64,000 nt of DNA from a virus: positions 1 through 64,000 of the IMG/VR virus record IMGVR_UViG_3300043570_001980; one strand, given 5' to 3'. The position numbers and the translations under genes were made by a program. Positions 21,928 through 30,534 of this stretch are shown here, piece after piece (position 1 is the stretch's first letter; each line of letters starts with the position of its first letter). The notes under the pieces were generated by a model that worked only from the letters and a program-made list of their open reading frames with translations, was not told where the DNA came from and did no database searches.

Positions 21928-22251
21928 ATGGAATTGAACGATTTTTTATTAGGCACATTATTTGGAATTATTGTTTGCATGTGGCTGGGATATATTGTGT
22001 TGGGCCGACTTGCAGACATGCTAATTAATGCAAACAGTCAAGAAACTCGTGAAGCGTCAGAGTTAGTTATTAGAGCACGAATAGAAGAAGTTGGTGGCAT
22101 GTTTTACGTTTGGAATACAGACAACAATGAATTTGTAGTGCAAGGACGATCAGTTAAAGAGATGCAGGACAAACTGTCAAATAAACAATTACAAATTAAG
22201 ATCACTGACGGTGATGACGCTGTTATTCAGCGATTTAAGTCTACTGGTTGA
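21928..22251 (+). CDS. Single-span membrane protein with a small beta domain
   Basis: 107 residues. N-terminal helix FLLGTLFGIIVCMWLGYIVLG (about 6-26), then a soluble part with ARIEEVGGMFYVWNTDNNEFVVQGRSVKEMQDKL, which looks like a short beta-alpha module. Start ATG 21928 is 4 nt after the previous stop. Function unknown. Confidence 0.6.
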   Translation: MELNDFLLGTLFGIIVCMWLGYIVLGRLADMLINANSQETREASELVIRARIEEVGGMFYVWNTDNNEFVVQGRSVKEMQDKLSNKQLQIKITDGDDAVIQRFKSTG

Positions 22252-22262
22252 TCTGACAAATG

Positions 22263-22433
22263 ATGGTGTTCGATTCCTGGAAACTACTGGAAATTTCCAA
22301 TTGGTTATCTAGTATTGGGTTTGAAACTGGTCAAGATTATTGTTGGGCTTGGTACAACAATTCCTGGGCTATTAAATTTAAAGATACAAAAAAGGAAATG
22401 GTAGCAATGTTAAAGTGGAAAGAAATGAAATGA
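22263..22433 (+). CDS. Small protein, 56 residues
   Basis: Lies between two coupled genes and ends in an ATGA overlap with the next start. Trp-rich (WKLLEISNWLSS, DYCWAWYNNSWAIKF) with a Lys-rich tail. Not recognised. Confidence 0.55.
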   Translation: MVFDSWKLLEISNWLSSIGFETGQDYCWAWYNNSWAIKFKDTKKEMVAMLKWKEMK

Positions 22434-23170
22434 AAGTTTATCTCAGCGGATATCGAGATCACTGGATCTCACCTTACACCATGTTGGATTATGCATTCTT
22501 CTGGACTGACTGGTCCAAGTGTGCTCGCTGGAAACTTTTGCAGACTCTACAAGATGACCTTGAGGCAGTCAAGGCCGGTGGTAAGAGTTCCTATGTAGAA
22601 CGTCCTGAGTGGTGCGAGAAGTGGAGTGACCGATTGGAACCTGTCAGCAGAGCAATCCAGTGGGTGTTAGATCGTGTGCATCCAAAGATTGAATACGTTA
22701 AGATTGATCGCTACGATACCTGGAGCATGGATCACACATTGGCTCACATTGTGTTGCCCATGCTTAAACAGCTCAAAGCAACCAAACATGGTAGCCCGCT
22801 AGTGGAAGATGAGGATGTGCCTGAACACCTACGTAGCACCACCGCACCGCCTAAAGAAAATGAGTGGGACATAGATGATAATCACTTCCGGCGTTGGGAT
22901 TGGGTCATGGATGAAATGATCTTTGCATTTGAGTGCAAGATAGACGACTCATGGCAAGATGCTTTTCGTTCAGGTGAAATTGATTGGATTAGTGTTCCTG
23001 TAGACAAGGACGGAAACGAAGTGCCCAAAGGTGAACACCGGTACTTTCAAATGAAAGATGGTCCCAATAACACCTACCAATGTGACTATGAAGCCATGAA
23101 GATAGTAGAAGCACGTATTCAAAACGGTTTCCGTTTGTTTGGCAAGTACTACCAGGGTCTGTGGGATTAA
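22430..23170 (+). CDS. Conserved phage protein of unknown function (SGYRDHWISPYT type)
   Basis: 246 residues. The N-terminus KVYLSGYRDHWISPYTMLDYAFFW is a hallmark of a protein found in many large phages (recalled). A central D-x-W-S-M-D-H-T-L-A motif follows. No catalytic assignment is known to me. ATG 22430 gives the ATGA overlap. The stop is TAATG-coupled to the DUF2452 gene. Confidence 0.7.
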   Translation: MKVYLSGYRDHWISPYTMLDYAFFWTDWSKCARWKLLQTLQDDLEAVKAGGKSSYVERPEWCEKWSDRLEPVSRAIQWVLDRVHPKIEYVKIDRYDTWSMDHTLAHIVLPMLKQLKATKHGSPLVEDEDVPEHLRSTTAPPKENEWDIDDNHFRRWDWVMDEMIFAFECKIDDSWQDAFRSGEIDWISVPVDKDGNEVPKGEHRYFQMKDGPNNTYQCDYEAMKIVEARIQNGFRLFGKYYQGLWD

Positions 23171-23640
23171 TGGGAGACCAGCCAAACTCTGCCAAAGGTC
23201 GAACCAGTTTTGATGTTGCCACAGGCAACACACTGATTCATTTCTTTAATAGGAACGTAACTCCTTACGCAACTGAATCTGGTGGACCTAAATTTGATCT
23301 GGTACCAGTTACCAAACAAAAAGATATAATGATCAATCATGCCAGGATCTATGCCCAGCAAGAATATGATCGTATTATGGAACTGGTTGCAGTATTGGAA
23401 AAACAAGCACAGGATATCAAACGTAGACTAGATGTTACAGATGCTGTGCATGCGGCCGAATATCAATTTCAAGTTGTAATGGGACAATGTTATTGGTTGG
23501 CCTGGGATAAACGAAAAGAAAAGATGTTGCTAACACATCACGGCCCTAATGATTGGAATACCGGTGCACCAGTTGATTATGAGTATATAACTCAAGTAAA
23601 ATACATGGGTGACCATACCTGGATGGAAATTGACAAATAA
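23170..23640 (+). CDS. DUF2452-like protein
   Basis: 156 residues. N-terminus GDQPNSAKGRTSFDVATGNTLIHFF and C-terminus HHGPNDWNTGAPVDYEYITQVKYMGDHTWMEID match the DUF2452 pattern, where a helical middle (EYDRIMELVAVLEKQAQDIKRRL) joins two short beta parts. Function unknown; it is widespread in eukaryotes, bacteria and phages. Confidence 0.65.
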   Translation: MGDQPNSAKGRTSFDVATGNTLIHFFNRNVTPYATESGGPKFDLVPVTKQKDIMINHARIYAQQEYDRIMELVAVLEKQAQDIKRRLDVTDAVHAAEYQFQVVMGQCYWLAWDKRKEKMLLTHHGPNDWNTGAPVDYEYITQVKYMGDHTWMEIDK

Positions 23641-23658
23641 TACAACTTGTGCTATAAT
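23630..23658 (+). promoter_or_regulatory. Sigma70-like promoter
   Basis: TTGACA, 17 nt, TATAAT; the -35 lies in the last codons of the DUF2452 gene. Predicted +1 near 23665. Confidence 0.75.
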
Positions 23659-23672
23659 GAATGACTGCAACT

Positions 23673-24404
23673 ATGACTGATTTGATATTGGAAAATACTA
23701 TGAATCTCTCTGAAAATAATGCGTTAACCACACTTGAATCTCTGCTTAATCCAATCCTGCCCTGTGTATCTTTTAAAGACGACCCAATTGCACTATCTTG
23801 TGCCAGCTATCGACATTGGTTGAGTCACCCAGGCACACGCTGGCTTGATCTTGATGCTGTAACTGTCACTGACGAGGACCGTACCACAGCCAGTAAAATT
23901 AGAGAATACTACAGAGGTCGTATCACTTGGAGCCAACTCAAGTATGGCGGGACTCTAAGCGATTTTCGTTCCAAACTTGGAAAATTAGTCTGCGGTGATT
24001 TAAATATTACTAAAAACGAACTTGGCCTGATTTACCGGCTTCCTTATTTTTATGCCGAGGATTGTGCCATGGATCGTGTAATAGAACAAACTTCTGATGA
24101 TGTAACCAAGAATAAAATTATTGGAATAAATCTTGACAAGATAGATGGAACCTATCGATTGATTGAGCGTATCTTCAAGAGTCGTCGATCCAGGGAGTCA
24201 GTGGATTTTTGGCTCATGTCAGACCTTTGTAGATCTCCTTGCTTGATATCAGTAGATCATCAGAATCCATTGTTGTCCATGCTTACTGGTGTGTTGGCGC
24301 AAGATAATATACGTCTACGATCTTATTTGTTTCCCAAGCAACATCGTGGATACCATCGAGCACGTGCCTACTACCAACTTGGTAACGCTGAGGTGATCTT
24401 TTGA
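23673..24404 (+). CDS. Unknown protein, about 243 residues
   Basis: Soluble protein without obvious motifs. It contains SYRHWLSHPGTRWLDLDAVTVTDEDRTTASKIREYYRGR and a C-terminal half with FKSRRSRESVDFWLMSDLC. The first in-frame ATG (23661) lies upstream of the predicted +1; 23673 or 23700 are the usable starts, neither with a good ribosome site. T-T-G-A overlap with the next gene. Confidence 0.6.
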   Translation: MTDLILENTMNLSENNALTTLESLLNPILPCVSFKDDPIALSCASYRHWLSHPGTRWLDLDAVTVTDEDRTTASKIREYYRGRITWSQLKYGGTLSDFRSKLGKLVCGDLNITKNELGLIYRLPYFYAEDCAMDRVIEQTSDDVTKNKIIGINLDKIDGTYRLIERIFKSRRSRESVDFWLMSDLCRSPCLISVDHQNPLLSMLTGVLAQDNIRLRSYLFPKQHRGYHRARAYYQLGNAEVIF

Positions 24405-24649
24405 CTGTTAAACAACCGTGGTTTCAACCACTGATCAAAGACATCAATCCAGTGATTCGAGAAACGTTTCTAGAATTACAACAATACGAGCAATTTAAAA
24501 AAGAATATACATTTGAGTCTTTGAAATATGGAACAAGATTAGGGCAGTCGTTCTGCAATCATTTTAACATAACAGATCATGTATTGTTTTACAAACCCTC
24601 CGCAGAAAGTGCAGACCGATATATTCACAAGAACTATATAAAGGTCTAA
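24401..24649 (+). CDS. Small protein, 82 residues, TTG start
   Basis: Starts TTG 24401 overlapping the previous stop (TTGA) and ends TAATG-coupled to the next gene. Contains ESLKYGTRLGQSFCNHFNITDHVLFYKPSAESADRYI. No family recognised. Confidence 0.55.
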   Translation: MTVKQPWFQPLIKDINPVIRETFLELQQYEQFKKEYTFESLKYGTRLGQSFCNHFNITDHVLFYKPSAESADRYIHKNYIKV

Positions 24650-24906
24650 TGGGCACAATACAACTTACCCCTGTTCCGGAATACGAATCCTATGTCAGCA
24701 GGGCCGGCGACACCTTTCCTTATGTCAAGGAAATTTCCAAACCACACGGCGCAATTGATGATATAATTTCTTGGTCCAAATCAGAGTTAATTGATGAGTG
24801 GCGCTGGCAATTGGTAGAGGTAAGCTCGGATCAGCGCCCGGGACGTTATCGATTTTATTTTGATTCTGACAGAGATTGCTGTGCGTTTCTGTTAAAATGG
24901 GCATAG
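24649..24906 (+). CDS. Small protein, 85 residues
   Basis: TAATG-coupled to the preceding gene. The C-terminal part WRWQLVEVSSDQRPGRYRFYFDSDRDCCAFLLKWA has the beta-alpha look of small phage proteins. Function unknown. Confidence 0.6.
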   Translation: MGTIQLTPVPEYESYVSRAGDTFPYVKEISKPHGAIDDIISWSKSELIDEWRWQLVEVSSDQRPGRYRFYFDSDRDCCAFLLKWA

Positions 24907-24918
24907 TTATCAAATTAG

Positions 24919-24947
24919 TTGACAAGATAAAGTATAGTTTATATAAT
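24919..24947 (+). promoter_or_regulatory. Sigma70-like promoter of the wall-hydrolase gene
   Basis: TTGACA, 17 nt, TATAAT. Predicted +1 near 24954, giving a leader of about 117 nt. Confidence 0.75.
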
Positions 24948-25000
24948 ACATAGATCCCATATATAAACTTACGTCCTCGGAAATTTAGAGTATGGAAAAT

Positions 25001-25050
25001 CAAGAGCTTTTGTATATTTTCAGGCTCTTGGTGCACAGGCAACTGCGCAC
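25001..25050 (+). promoter_or_regulatory. Structured leader: two adjacent hairpins
   Basis: CAAGAGC, 16-nt loop, GCTCTTG (25001-25030), then GTGC-A-CAG, loop GCAA, CTG-C-GCAC (25031-25050). They stand right before the AAAGGAG ribosome site of the wall hydrolase and could control its translation. Confidence 0.6.
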
Positions 25051-25070
25051 TATAACCAAAGGAGAAACCA

Positions 25071-25631
25071 ATGACAAAATATATCAAAATGACAGTTAAT
25101 TTGTCAATATTTTTGATAATTGCCTTGTTCGGCATAGCAGTAGTTAATACAGTGGTCCAAAACAAACTTGATAGCTTGGCCACTGTTGATTTTGAAAATG
25201 TAGGTTCGATCGGAGCCTACAAAACAGCTCTCAAAGAGAAAGAGCGCAAGTTACAATGTATGACTCAAAATGTCTACTGGGAAGCCGCAGGCGAACCAGC
25301 AGAAGGAAAGCTGGCAGTAGCACAGGTGGTCATGAATCGTGTGGAAAGCGGAAAATTTCCCAATGATCCGTGTCAAGTGGTTCACCAAAAGAACGTGATT
25401 TATGAACGGGTGCTTTGCCAATTCTCATGGTACTGTGAACAGAATTTCAAAACCAAACCTGTTCACAAAAAGCTATGGGACGAGAGTGCTGAAGCCGCCA
25501 AGATGGTCATGGTTGATGGATTCCGACTGCCTGAACTTAAAGATGCACTTTACTATCATGCAGACTATGTGAATCCGCAGTGGAACAAGAAACAAGTGGC
25601 CAAGATTGGCCGACATATTTTTTACAAGTGA
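25071..25631 (+). CDS. SleB/CwlJ-type cell wall hydrolase (membrane-anchored)
   Basis: 186 residues. An N-terminal signal anchor (about 8-28) precedes the Hydrolase_2 domain: NVYWEAAGEPAEGKLAVAQVVMNRV with catalytic Glu71, then CQFSWYCE and ALYYHADYVNPQW. The family cleaves peptidoglycan; here it would be an endolysin or wall-remodelling enzyme exported with its own anchor (SAR-like release is inference). AAAGGAG site. Followed 8 nt later by a three-span membrane protein that may be the holin. Confidence 0.85.
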   Translation: MTKYIKMTVNLSIFLIIALFGIAVVNTVVQNKLDSLATVDFENVGSIGAYKTALKEKERKLQCMTQNVYWEAAGEPAEGKLAVAQVVMNRVESGKFPNDPCQVVHQKNVIYERVLCQFSWYCEQNFKTKPVHKKLWDESAEAAKMVMVDGFRLPELKDALYYHADYVNPQWNKKQVAKIGRHIFYK

Positions 25632-25638
25632 GATCTAA

Positions 25639-25944
25639 ATGAAAAACTTTGATATTGAAAAAACTGTTGCATGGTTACAAGAATGGATTGCTCCAATCTC
25701 GGCAGCCACACTAAGTTGGTTGGCAGTTGTGCTATTACACTCAGCCACATTACCAACACTGATTGCAGTTTTAACTGGACTCAGTGATCGAATGCCCAGT
25801 GTAGACATGGTCCTATTGACCTGGGCAGGACTCACTGCTATGTTTGCACAGGCAGTGGTACAACGTAACTTCCTTAATATTGTGACCATTGCACTTGGGT
25901 TTATTATCCAAAGTAGCCTGATGGTCTTGATCTTTTTTAAGTAA
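25639..25944 (+). CDS. Three-span membrane protein, possible holin
   Basis: 101 residues. Hydrophobic helices at about 18-44 (ISAATLSWLAVVLLHSATLPTLIAVL), 56-70 (VDMVLLTWAGLTAMFA) and 78-100 (LNIVTIALGFIIQSSLMVLIF). Size, topology and position next to the wall hydrolase fit a class I holin, but no sequence motif proves it. Confidence 0.5.
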   Translation: MKNFDIEKTVAWLQEWIAPISAATLSWLAVVLLHSATLPTLIAVLTGLSDRMPSVDMVLLTWAGLTAMFAQAVVQRNFLNIVTIALGFIIQSSLMVLIFFK

Positions 25945-25955
25945 AAAGTACTAGG

Positions 25956-25984
25956 TTGACAAATATCTAACAGTTTGTTATACT
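25956..25984 (+). promoter_or_regulatory. Sigma70-like promoter
   Basis: TTGACA, 17 nt, TATACT. Leader of about 73 nt to ATG 26064. Confidence 0.75.
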
Positions 25985-26063
25985 AACACTTGAACGGTAT
26001 CAAACAGATCGAGCATGGTGCTTGTAACGATGATACTTTCATTAACACCGAAAGAAAGATACT

Positions 26064-27104
26064 ATGGCCAAACGCCTCACACGTAAACTCACCGATGTGG
26101 CTTCAGAAGTTGAAGCCACCATCATCAAAGAACTAAACATTACCAAAGGACAGATTGATGCAATGCGCAATCGTGTTCAATCTTTGGCTGTGTATTTCCC
26201 AACAAGCAATCAAGAAAAAATTGATATTTTGTGGATTGACTACGAAGTCCAACGAGATGTAATTCACAAACACATTCTTAGTATCATGAAAAAGTGGGAT
26301 CCTCGCATCTGCTCCCCAGTGAGCGCATGTCGTGTGCTAGGTCGTGACAGGGTGGAAACATACGATGGACAGCACCGTACCCTGGCCGCGGCCATCTTGG
26401 GCTATACCGAGGTACCTTGTGCTGTGGTAGAAACAGACGACCCTAACTTTCCTAGTTATGCATTTGAAATGCTCAACGACACAGGCGTTAAACGTCTTAA
26501 TCCCGGCGACCTTCATCGCAATGCACTAGTTCGTTACAAGAACGGTAGCAGAGAGACAAAAACTGTTCGTGCTCGTAAAATGCAAGATCAATTTGATGCC
26601 CTGGGCATCGACCTTGAAGATAAGAATACTCGCAAAAGTGTGGCCTTGCGTGGCGACAGTGATTATTTCTTTAGCCACTTCAAGTATGCGCAAAAAGTAA
26701 TTGACGCCGACCCAACAGGACGAGTATTGTTTAATATATTGGATGCAATTCAGCACACCTGGCCCGAGCAAGAAGAAATCGATCAAGGTTGCTTTATTGG
26801 ATTGTACGAGTTATTCCGCCTGGCTGGTAGTGCAGGGCTAACCTTGCCCGACGGTTGGATGCGTAAATTGTGCGCCAGCATCGCCAATGTATGGAATGAC
26901 TCCAGCGTGGTACATGCCAAAGGGCGTCAACAATGGGCCTTTTACAAAGGCGACGGTGCCACCTGGACTGCTCCGACTGCAATGAGTAACTTCTTGCGAG
27001 AAGTACATGTTGTAGGTGGCGGCAAACTGGAATTACCATTCCACGGTGACGGTTCTAAAATGGGCATCGAAGAAGGCGTTGTTGCTCCGGGACTAATGCA
27101 ATGA
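26064..27104 (+). CDS. ParB/sulfiredoxin-like protein
   Basis: 346 residues. The motif VETYDGQHRTLAAAILGYTEVPCAVVETDD (DGQHR at 101-105) is the ParB/Srx-type catalytic core (C/D-G-x-H-R-x-x-A), preceded by DPRICSPVSACRVLGRD. Such proteins act as CTPases, nucleases or kinases; which applies here is unknown. The C-terminal half is helical and Trp-rich. Overlaps the next gene as ATGA. Own promoter at 25956. Confidence 0.65.
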   Translation: MAKRLTRKLTDVASEVEATIIKELNITKGQIDAMRNRVQSLAVYFPTSNQEKIDILWIDYEVQRDVIHKHILSIMKKWDPRICSPVSACRVLGRDRVETYDGQHRTLAAAILGYTEVPCAVVETDDPNFPSYAFEMLNDTGVKRLNPGDLHRNALVRYKNGSRETKTVRARKMQDQFDALGIDLEDKNTRKSVALRGDSDYFFSHFKYAQKVIDADPTGRVLFNILDAIQHTWPEQEEIDQGCFIGLYELFRLAGSAGLTLPDGWMRKLCASIANVWNDSSVVHAKGRQQWAFYKGDGATWTAPTAMSNFLREVHVVGGGKLELPFHGDGSKMGIEEGVVAPGLMQ

Positions 27105-27688
27105 ACCATGCACTTGCCATTGGATGTAGCCACACAGCAGGTGTGGGTGTAAATCCCGATGAATGCTATGTAAGCTTACTAAGCAAACATTATCAACGTT
27201 CTGTAAAAAATTTAGGAACACCAGGTGGCAATTGTTTTCATGTAGAAAAACATTTAGTTCATGAACTAAAAATAAATTTACCTGATTTTGTAATATGCCA
27301 ATGGCCTAATGTTTTTAGACGTATCACCTGGGTCAATGGCTATGCTACAAACGAAAACATTCAGAGTGACAGCGCCGTTTTTAAACAGCTATTAGTATTG
27401 GGTGAAGAAAACTTTTATAATCCTTGGCTACAAACAATCATCACTTGTAATTTATTATGCAATCTTGCCAAGGTGCCTATTGTTAACATCATGATTGAAA
27501 ACATCAATCAACAATACCATGCAGTATTAAACAGTCAAGGTATTGTTTTGCATGTTGATGAAAAACTGCCAGGGCTATCTTGGATAGTAGATAATAAAGG
27601 AAATGATGGAATGCATCACAGCGCCAGCTGTCATGCACAATGGGCCAAACGATTGATAGGATTAATAGATGAATCAACAACTACTTGA
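27101..27688 (+). CDS. SGNH-hydrolase-like protein
   Basis: 195 residues. GCSHTAGVG (Ser10 in block I), a G-T-P-G-G-N block II and a C-terminal DGMHHSASCHAQWA (Asp/His) match the GDSL/SGNH layout. These enzymes are esterases, often acting on sugar acetyl groups. It overlaps neighbours on both sides, so it belongs to the 26064-29954 operon. Confidence 0.65.
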   Translation: MNHALAIGCSHTAGVGVNPDECYVSLLSKHYQRSVKNLGTPGGNCFHVEKHLVHELKINLPDFVICQWPNVFRRITWVNGYATNENIQSDSAVFKQLLVLGEENFYNPWLQTIITCNLLCNLAKVPIVNIMIENINQQYHAVLNSQGIVLHVDEKLPGLSWIVDNKGNDGMHHSASCHAQWAKRLIGLIDESTTT

Positions 27689-28232
27689 AAACTTTGTTGC
27701 GCCAGTTTATTCAAAAACACCTCGCAACCAAGAAGCATACAGAGCCACTTATCGTTACTGTCATGACCGACTGGTTTCTGTGCTAGACATCTATCGTAAC
27801 AGCACAAATGACCAACAGACTCTACGACTGGTCAGAGATGACATGGACAATTTACTAAGAAGATATCACGAGTATTGCATTAAACAACGTGACGGCATGG
27901 GTGCTCATTATCACGAAATTGGCGCCGATGTTGAAACAGACTTTGAACACTTGATTCCTGCCGCAAGAATTCGAGACTTAATGATTGTAGGACTAATTAC
28001 TATTGATCAAGCTCTTAATTGCCCAACTGTAAAACTCAGTAGAGAAAAACATCATTTGCTTAAAGAATCAGGTTGGGGCAGTCATACTCCGAGTGTTTGG
28101 AATCCGTGGCAACGTTATACTGATATTTTTAATGCAAGATTTCGAACTCACGATGGCACTGACGTTGATCTAGCCGCCTGGACGTTAGACAAGCACTACG
28201 AGTATTATAACTATCTTATTCAACAACCTTAA
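27669..28232 (+). CDS. Unknown protein (EH-x-IPAARIRDLMIVGLIT type)
   Basis: 187 residues. FEHLIPAARIRDLMIVGLITIDQALNCPTVKLSREKHHLLKESGW resembles the core of a phage nuclease-like family (E-H-x-x-P ... L-x-x-G-x-x-x-x-x-A-L-N-x-P), though the HNH metal residues cannot be assigned with confidence. It overlaps the SGNH gene by 20 nt and abuts the next one. Confidence 0.55.
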   Translation: MNQQLLENFVAPVYSKTPRNQEAYRATYRYCHDRLVSVLDIYRNSTNDQQTLRLVRDDMDNLLRRYHEYCIKQRDGMGAHYHEIGADVETDFEHLIPAARIRDLMIVGLITIDQALNCPTVKLSREKHHLLKESGWGSHTPSVWNPWQRYTDIFNARFRTHDGTDVDLAAWTLDKHYEYYNYLIQQP

Positions 28233-29263
28233 TGTACTTTTGCATCGCTGAACAAGAGCTCACAGAGTTCCCATATCGTCATCAACTGGCCCCTCATCTT
28301 TGGGTTAATGCCTACTATGATATTAATCAAGATAAATTTTTTGGTTATCGTTTAGGCGAGCACGGAGGAAACTTTGTTGAGTTTGAGTTTGGTGACGAAG
28401 AAGTCACAGTTGAGTTTAGTTTTTATAAAGACTTTAATCTTGGGTTTGGCAAAGGCATTATTCTTACCAATATTAACAAGTACATAGACACAGCAATATC
28501 TCCGTTGACGGTTAAATTTAATTGTCACGACGAGCTAGGAATCAATTGGTTACAGTATAAAAAAATCAAATCTGCTATTGTTCCTGAAATTAAAACTTGG
28601 GAACAGGTACTTGTTGACATTGAGCTAAGGTTATTGTCTAATTTACAAACTTGCGCAAACATCAGTGATAAAACACAGATTGCATTCTCGGGCGGACTTG
28701 ACTCCAGTACCCTTGCGTTTTTGGCATTGCATCATCAGGTTGAGTTTACTGGAGTTGTAGCCAATCACACAAGGTTTTATTTTAACAAACTTCCATTTGA
28801 CGTAGTCTACAGTGACACTCAAGAAACAATAGATTATCCGTATAGTCAGTTAGACAATGTCAAGCCGGCATTTTACAATACAAATAATTTAATCACAGGA
28901 TACTACGGCGATCTGGCACTCTTGCATCACGGTGAACTGTACGCACAATCTTCAAAGTTGGTCAATCAAATATTTGACTGTTACGATACTGCAATCTATC
29001 TGCCAGAACATACATTTGACAATGTTAATTCATTGAGATCAGCAATTGTTAAATTGCATTCTCAACCAACGTTCCAGCAATGGTTTGGTGATTTTCAAAT
29101 ACTAGATCCCTACAGAGACCCTGAATTGTTTTTGACTGTGATCAGTTTAGACACAGAAGATCTGGTTAAACAACTAGCCACGGGACAGTTACAGAAAGAT
29201 TTAATCGATCGCTGGAATCCTGATTGGCTTTCTCATATCTGCAAACATAAAAATGAATACTGA
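28232..29263 (+). CDS. PP-loop ATPase, asparagine-synthetase-like
   Basis: 343 residues. QIAFSGGLDSSTLAFLAL with SGGLDSS at 153-159 is the PP-loop that activates carboxylates with ATP, as in asparagine synthetase and NAD synthetase. The N-terminal 130 residues lack the Cys2 glutaminase nucleophile (sequence begins MYFCIAEQEL), so amide nitrogen would have to be free ammonia or a different donor. Amidation of a surface sugar or peptide is inferred. Confidence 0.7.
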   Translation: MYFCIAEQELTEFPYRHQLAPHLWVNAYYDINQDKFFGYRLGEHGGNFVEFEFGDEEVTVEFSFYKDFNLGFGKGIILTNINKYIDTAISPLTVKFNCHDELGINWLQYKKIKSAIVPEIKTWEQVLVDIELRLLSNLQTCANISDKTQIAFSGGLDSSTLAFLALHHQVEFTGVVANHTRFYFNKLPFDVVYSDTQETIDYPYSQLDNVKPAFYNTNNLITGYYGDLALLHHGELYAQSSKLVNQIFDCYDTAIYLPEHTFDNVNSLRSAIVKLHSQPTFQQWFGDFQILDPYRDPELFLTVISLDTEDLVKQLATGQLQKDLIDRWNPDWLSHICKHKNEY

Positions 29264-29954
29264 TTATACTTTTGTTTCCTACAATGGCGGCTCAGCTGGT
29301 GATTTGTTTGTGACCAGTTGCAATGGAATAAAGCTAACCAAAATATCCGGTATCAGCGTTCCTACTGATCATTCTTTAAAAAAGTTTGAAAGAAAAATAC
29401 AAGACAACGAAATGTCAGTGTTGGATGCTGTTCAGCAATTACCTGTACCCCCAAATGGTTTTGTTAGCACACATTTATTTGAACCAATTATCAACAGCAA
29501 CTGGTCATTGATTAATATTGTAGTCACTGACCCACAGGTACAAGAGCAGATAGTTCTAAGACAAATGAAACTGCAAAAACTTGCTATCAAAGTTGCACCT
29601 GGCGAATCTTGGTTTGAGATAGCTAAAACTCTTTGCCTCAATGGAAAGTTTGAAAAAGCCGCTTCGTATTGGTTTGAACAATCAAAAAGATTATGGATGC
29701 AGACCATGTACGATCGTGTTGCAAATACCTACGGTAAAAACATTAATTTTAACTTGTTGTTTAAAGAAAATTTTGTCAATAACCTACAGCAACAAGGCTG
29801 GACGACCAACATTGATGTGTTGGCAGAAAATCATCGACGTTGGATTAAAAAGAACGCAGAGTTTTCCAAAGAAGAAACACTGACTGCTATTGCAAAGAAA
29901 TTGTCAACCATGGACTGGACTGCTGAATCTGGTTATATAGATTTTGTTGCGTAA
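29253..29954 (+). CDS. P-loop-like protein (sulfotransferase-type fold?)
   Basis: 233 residues. YTFVSYNGGSAGDLFVTSCNG (residues 5-25) has the position and spacing of a P-loop variant, as in the genes at 21195 and 62388. The C-terminus is helical (LAENHRRWIKKNAEFSKEE). Overlaps the PP-loop gene by 11 nt. Family only tentative. Confidence 0.45.
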   Translation: MNTDYTFVSYNGGSAGDLFVTSCNGIKLTKISGISVPTDHSLKKFERKIQDNEMSVLDAVQQLPVPPNGFVSTHLFEPIINSNWSLINIVVTDPQVQEQIVLRQMKLQKLAIKVAPGESWFEIAKTLCLNGKFEKAASYWFEQSKRLWMQTMYDRVANTYGKNINFNLLFKENFVNNLQQQGWTTNIDVLAENHRRWIKKNAEFSKEETLTAIAKKLSTMDWTAESGYIDFVA

Positions 29955-29970
29955 AAACAACACTATAAAA

Positions 29971-29989
29971 CTGCTTAAAAATTAAGCAG
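29971..29989 (+). terminator. Stem-loop upstream of promoter
   Basis: CTGCTTAA, AAA, TTAAGCAG: 8-bp stem, 17 nt after the stop of the preceding gene and 10 nt before the -35 at 30000. No T-run, so it may be a spacer hairpin of a promoter cassette more than a terminator. Confidence 0.5.
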
Positions 29990-29999
29990 AAATCTGTGG

Positions 30000-30028
30000 T
30001 TGACCAGAATTCCCTGTTTTGTTATAAT
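30000..30028 (+). promoter_or_regulatory. Sigma70-like promoter
   Basis: TTGACC, 17 nt, TATAAT. Leader about 21 nt with AAGGAGC before ATG 30056. Confidence 0.85.
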
Positions 30029-30055
30029 AGAAGTTATAGCAACAAGGAGCAACGC

Positions 30056-30457
30056 ATGGAATTTTATGTTGAAGGCAATCCCAAAGCCAAAAAATACGTA
30101 GAAGCACTTCTACCTTCTATGATAGAGCAATTGAAGCTCGTAAAACATAAAAAACTCCTGCACATCATATTAGATCCTGACCTTGAAGACCTGGGCACCA
30201 CAGTTCCTCTCAAAGGTTTGGACACCTATTTGATTGTGCTCAAACCCGTTAAGGATCTTCAGGCCATGGGTGCCACCCTGGCGCACGAGCTCACTCATGT
30301 GGCACAGTTTGCCAAAGGCACCTTGCAGTTGACACCACGTGGCAAGCTGTGGAAAGGCAAGTACTACGGACGCAAAGTCCCGTATCTGGAACAGCCTTGG
30401 GAAATACAGGCATTTTCCAAACAAGAAATCTTGTTCCGCAGAGCCATTGAACTCTGA
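30056..30457 (+). CDS. HELTH zinc metallopeptidase-like protein
   Basis: 133 residues. MGATLAHELTHVAQF (residues 71-85) has the zinc protease HExxH (His77, Glu78, His81), and EQPWEIQAF could supply the third ligand Glu. A short amphipathic start and a long helix precede. Substrate unknown; SprT-like or other minimal metallopeptidase is the nearest class. The start is ATG 30056, after the ribosome site, and not the longer frame from 29996 which would overlap the promoter. Confidence 0.7.
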   Translation: MEFYVEGNPKAKKYVEALLPSMIEQLKLVKHKKLLHIILDPDLEDLGTTVPLKGLDTYLIVLKPVKDLQAMGATLAHELTHVAQFAKGTLQLTPRGKLWKGKYYGRKVPYLEQPWEIQAFSKQEILFRRAIEL

Positions 30458-30467
30458 TCTGTTGCGT

Positions 30468-30517
30468 AAAAACAACACTCAATCTGCTTAAAAAATAGAC
30501 AGAAAGTGTTGTTTTTT
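30468..30517 (+). terminator. Terminator with long A/T-rich stem
   Basis: AAAAACAACACT (30468-30479) pairs perfectly with AGTGTTGTTTTT (30505-30516), enclosing a smaller TCTG...CAGA stem. T-run at the end. A second hairpin (GTGTTG, TTTTTTCA, CAACAC, 30506-30525) is alternative. It ends 18 nt before the next -35. Confidence 0.75.
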
Positions 30518-30534
30518 CACAACACACAAAACAG

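Noticed and set aside
22230-22300. tRNA-like T-loop motif GTTCGATTCC
   Set aside because: Flanking bases do not form a T-arm or acceptor stem, and the motif lies at the head of the coding frame starting at 22263. No other tRNA was seen.
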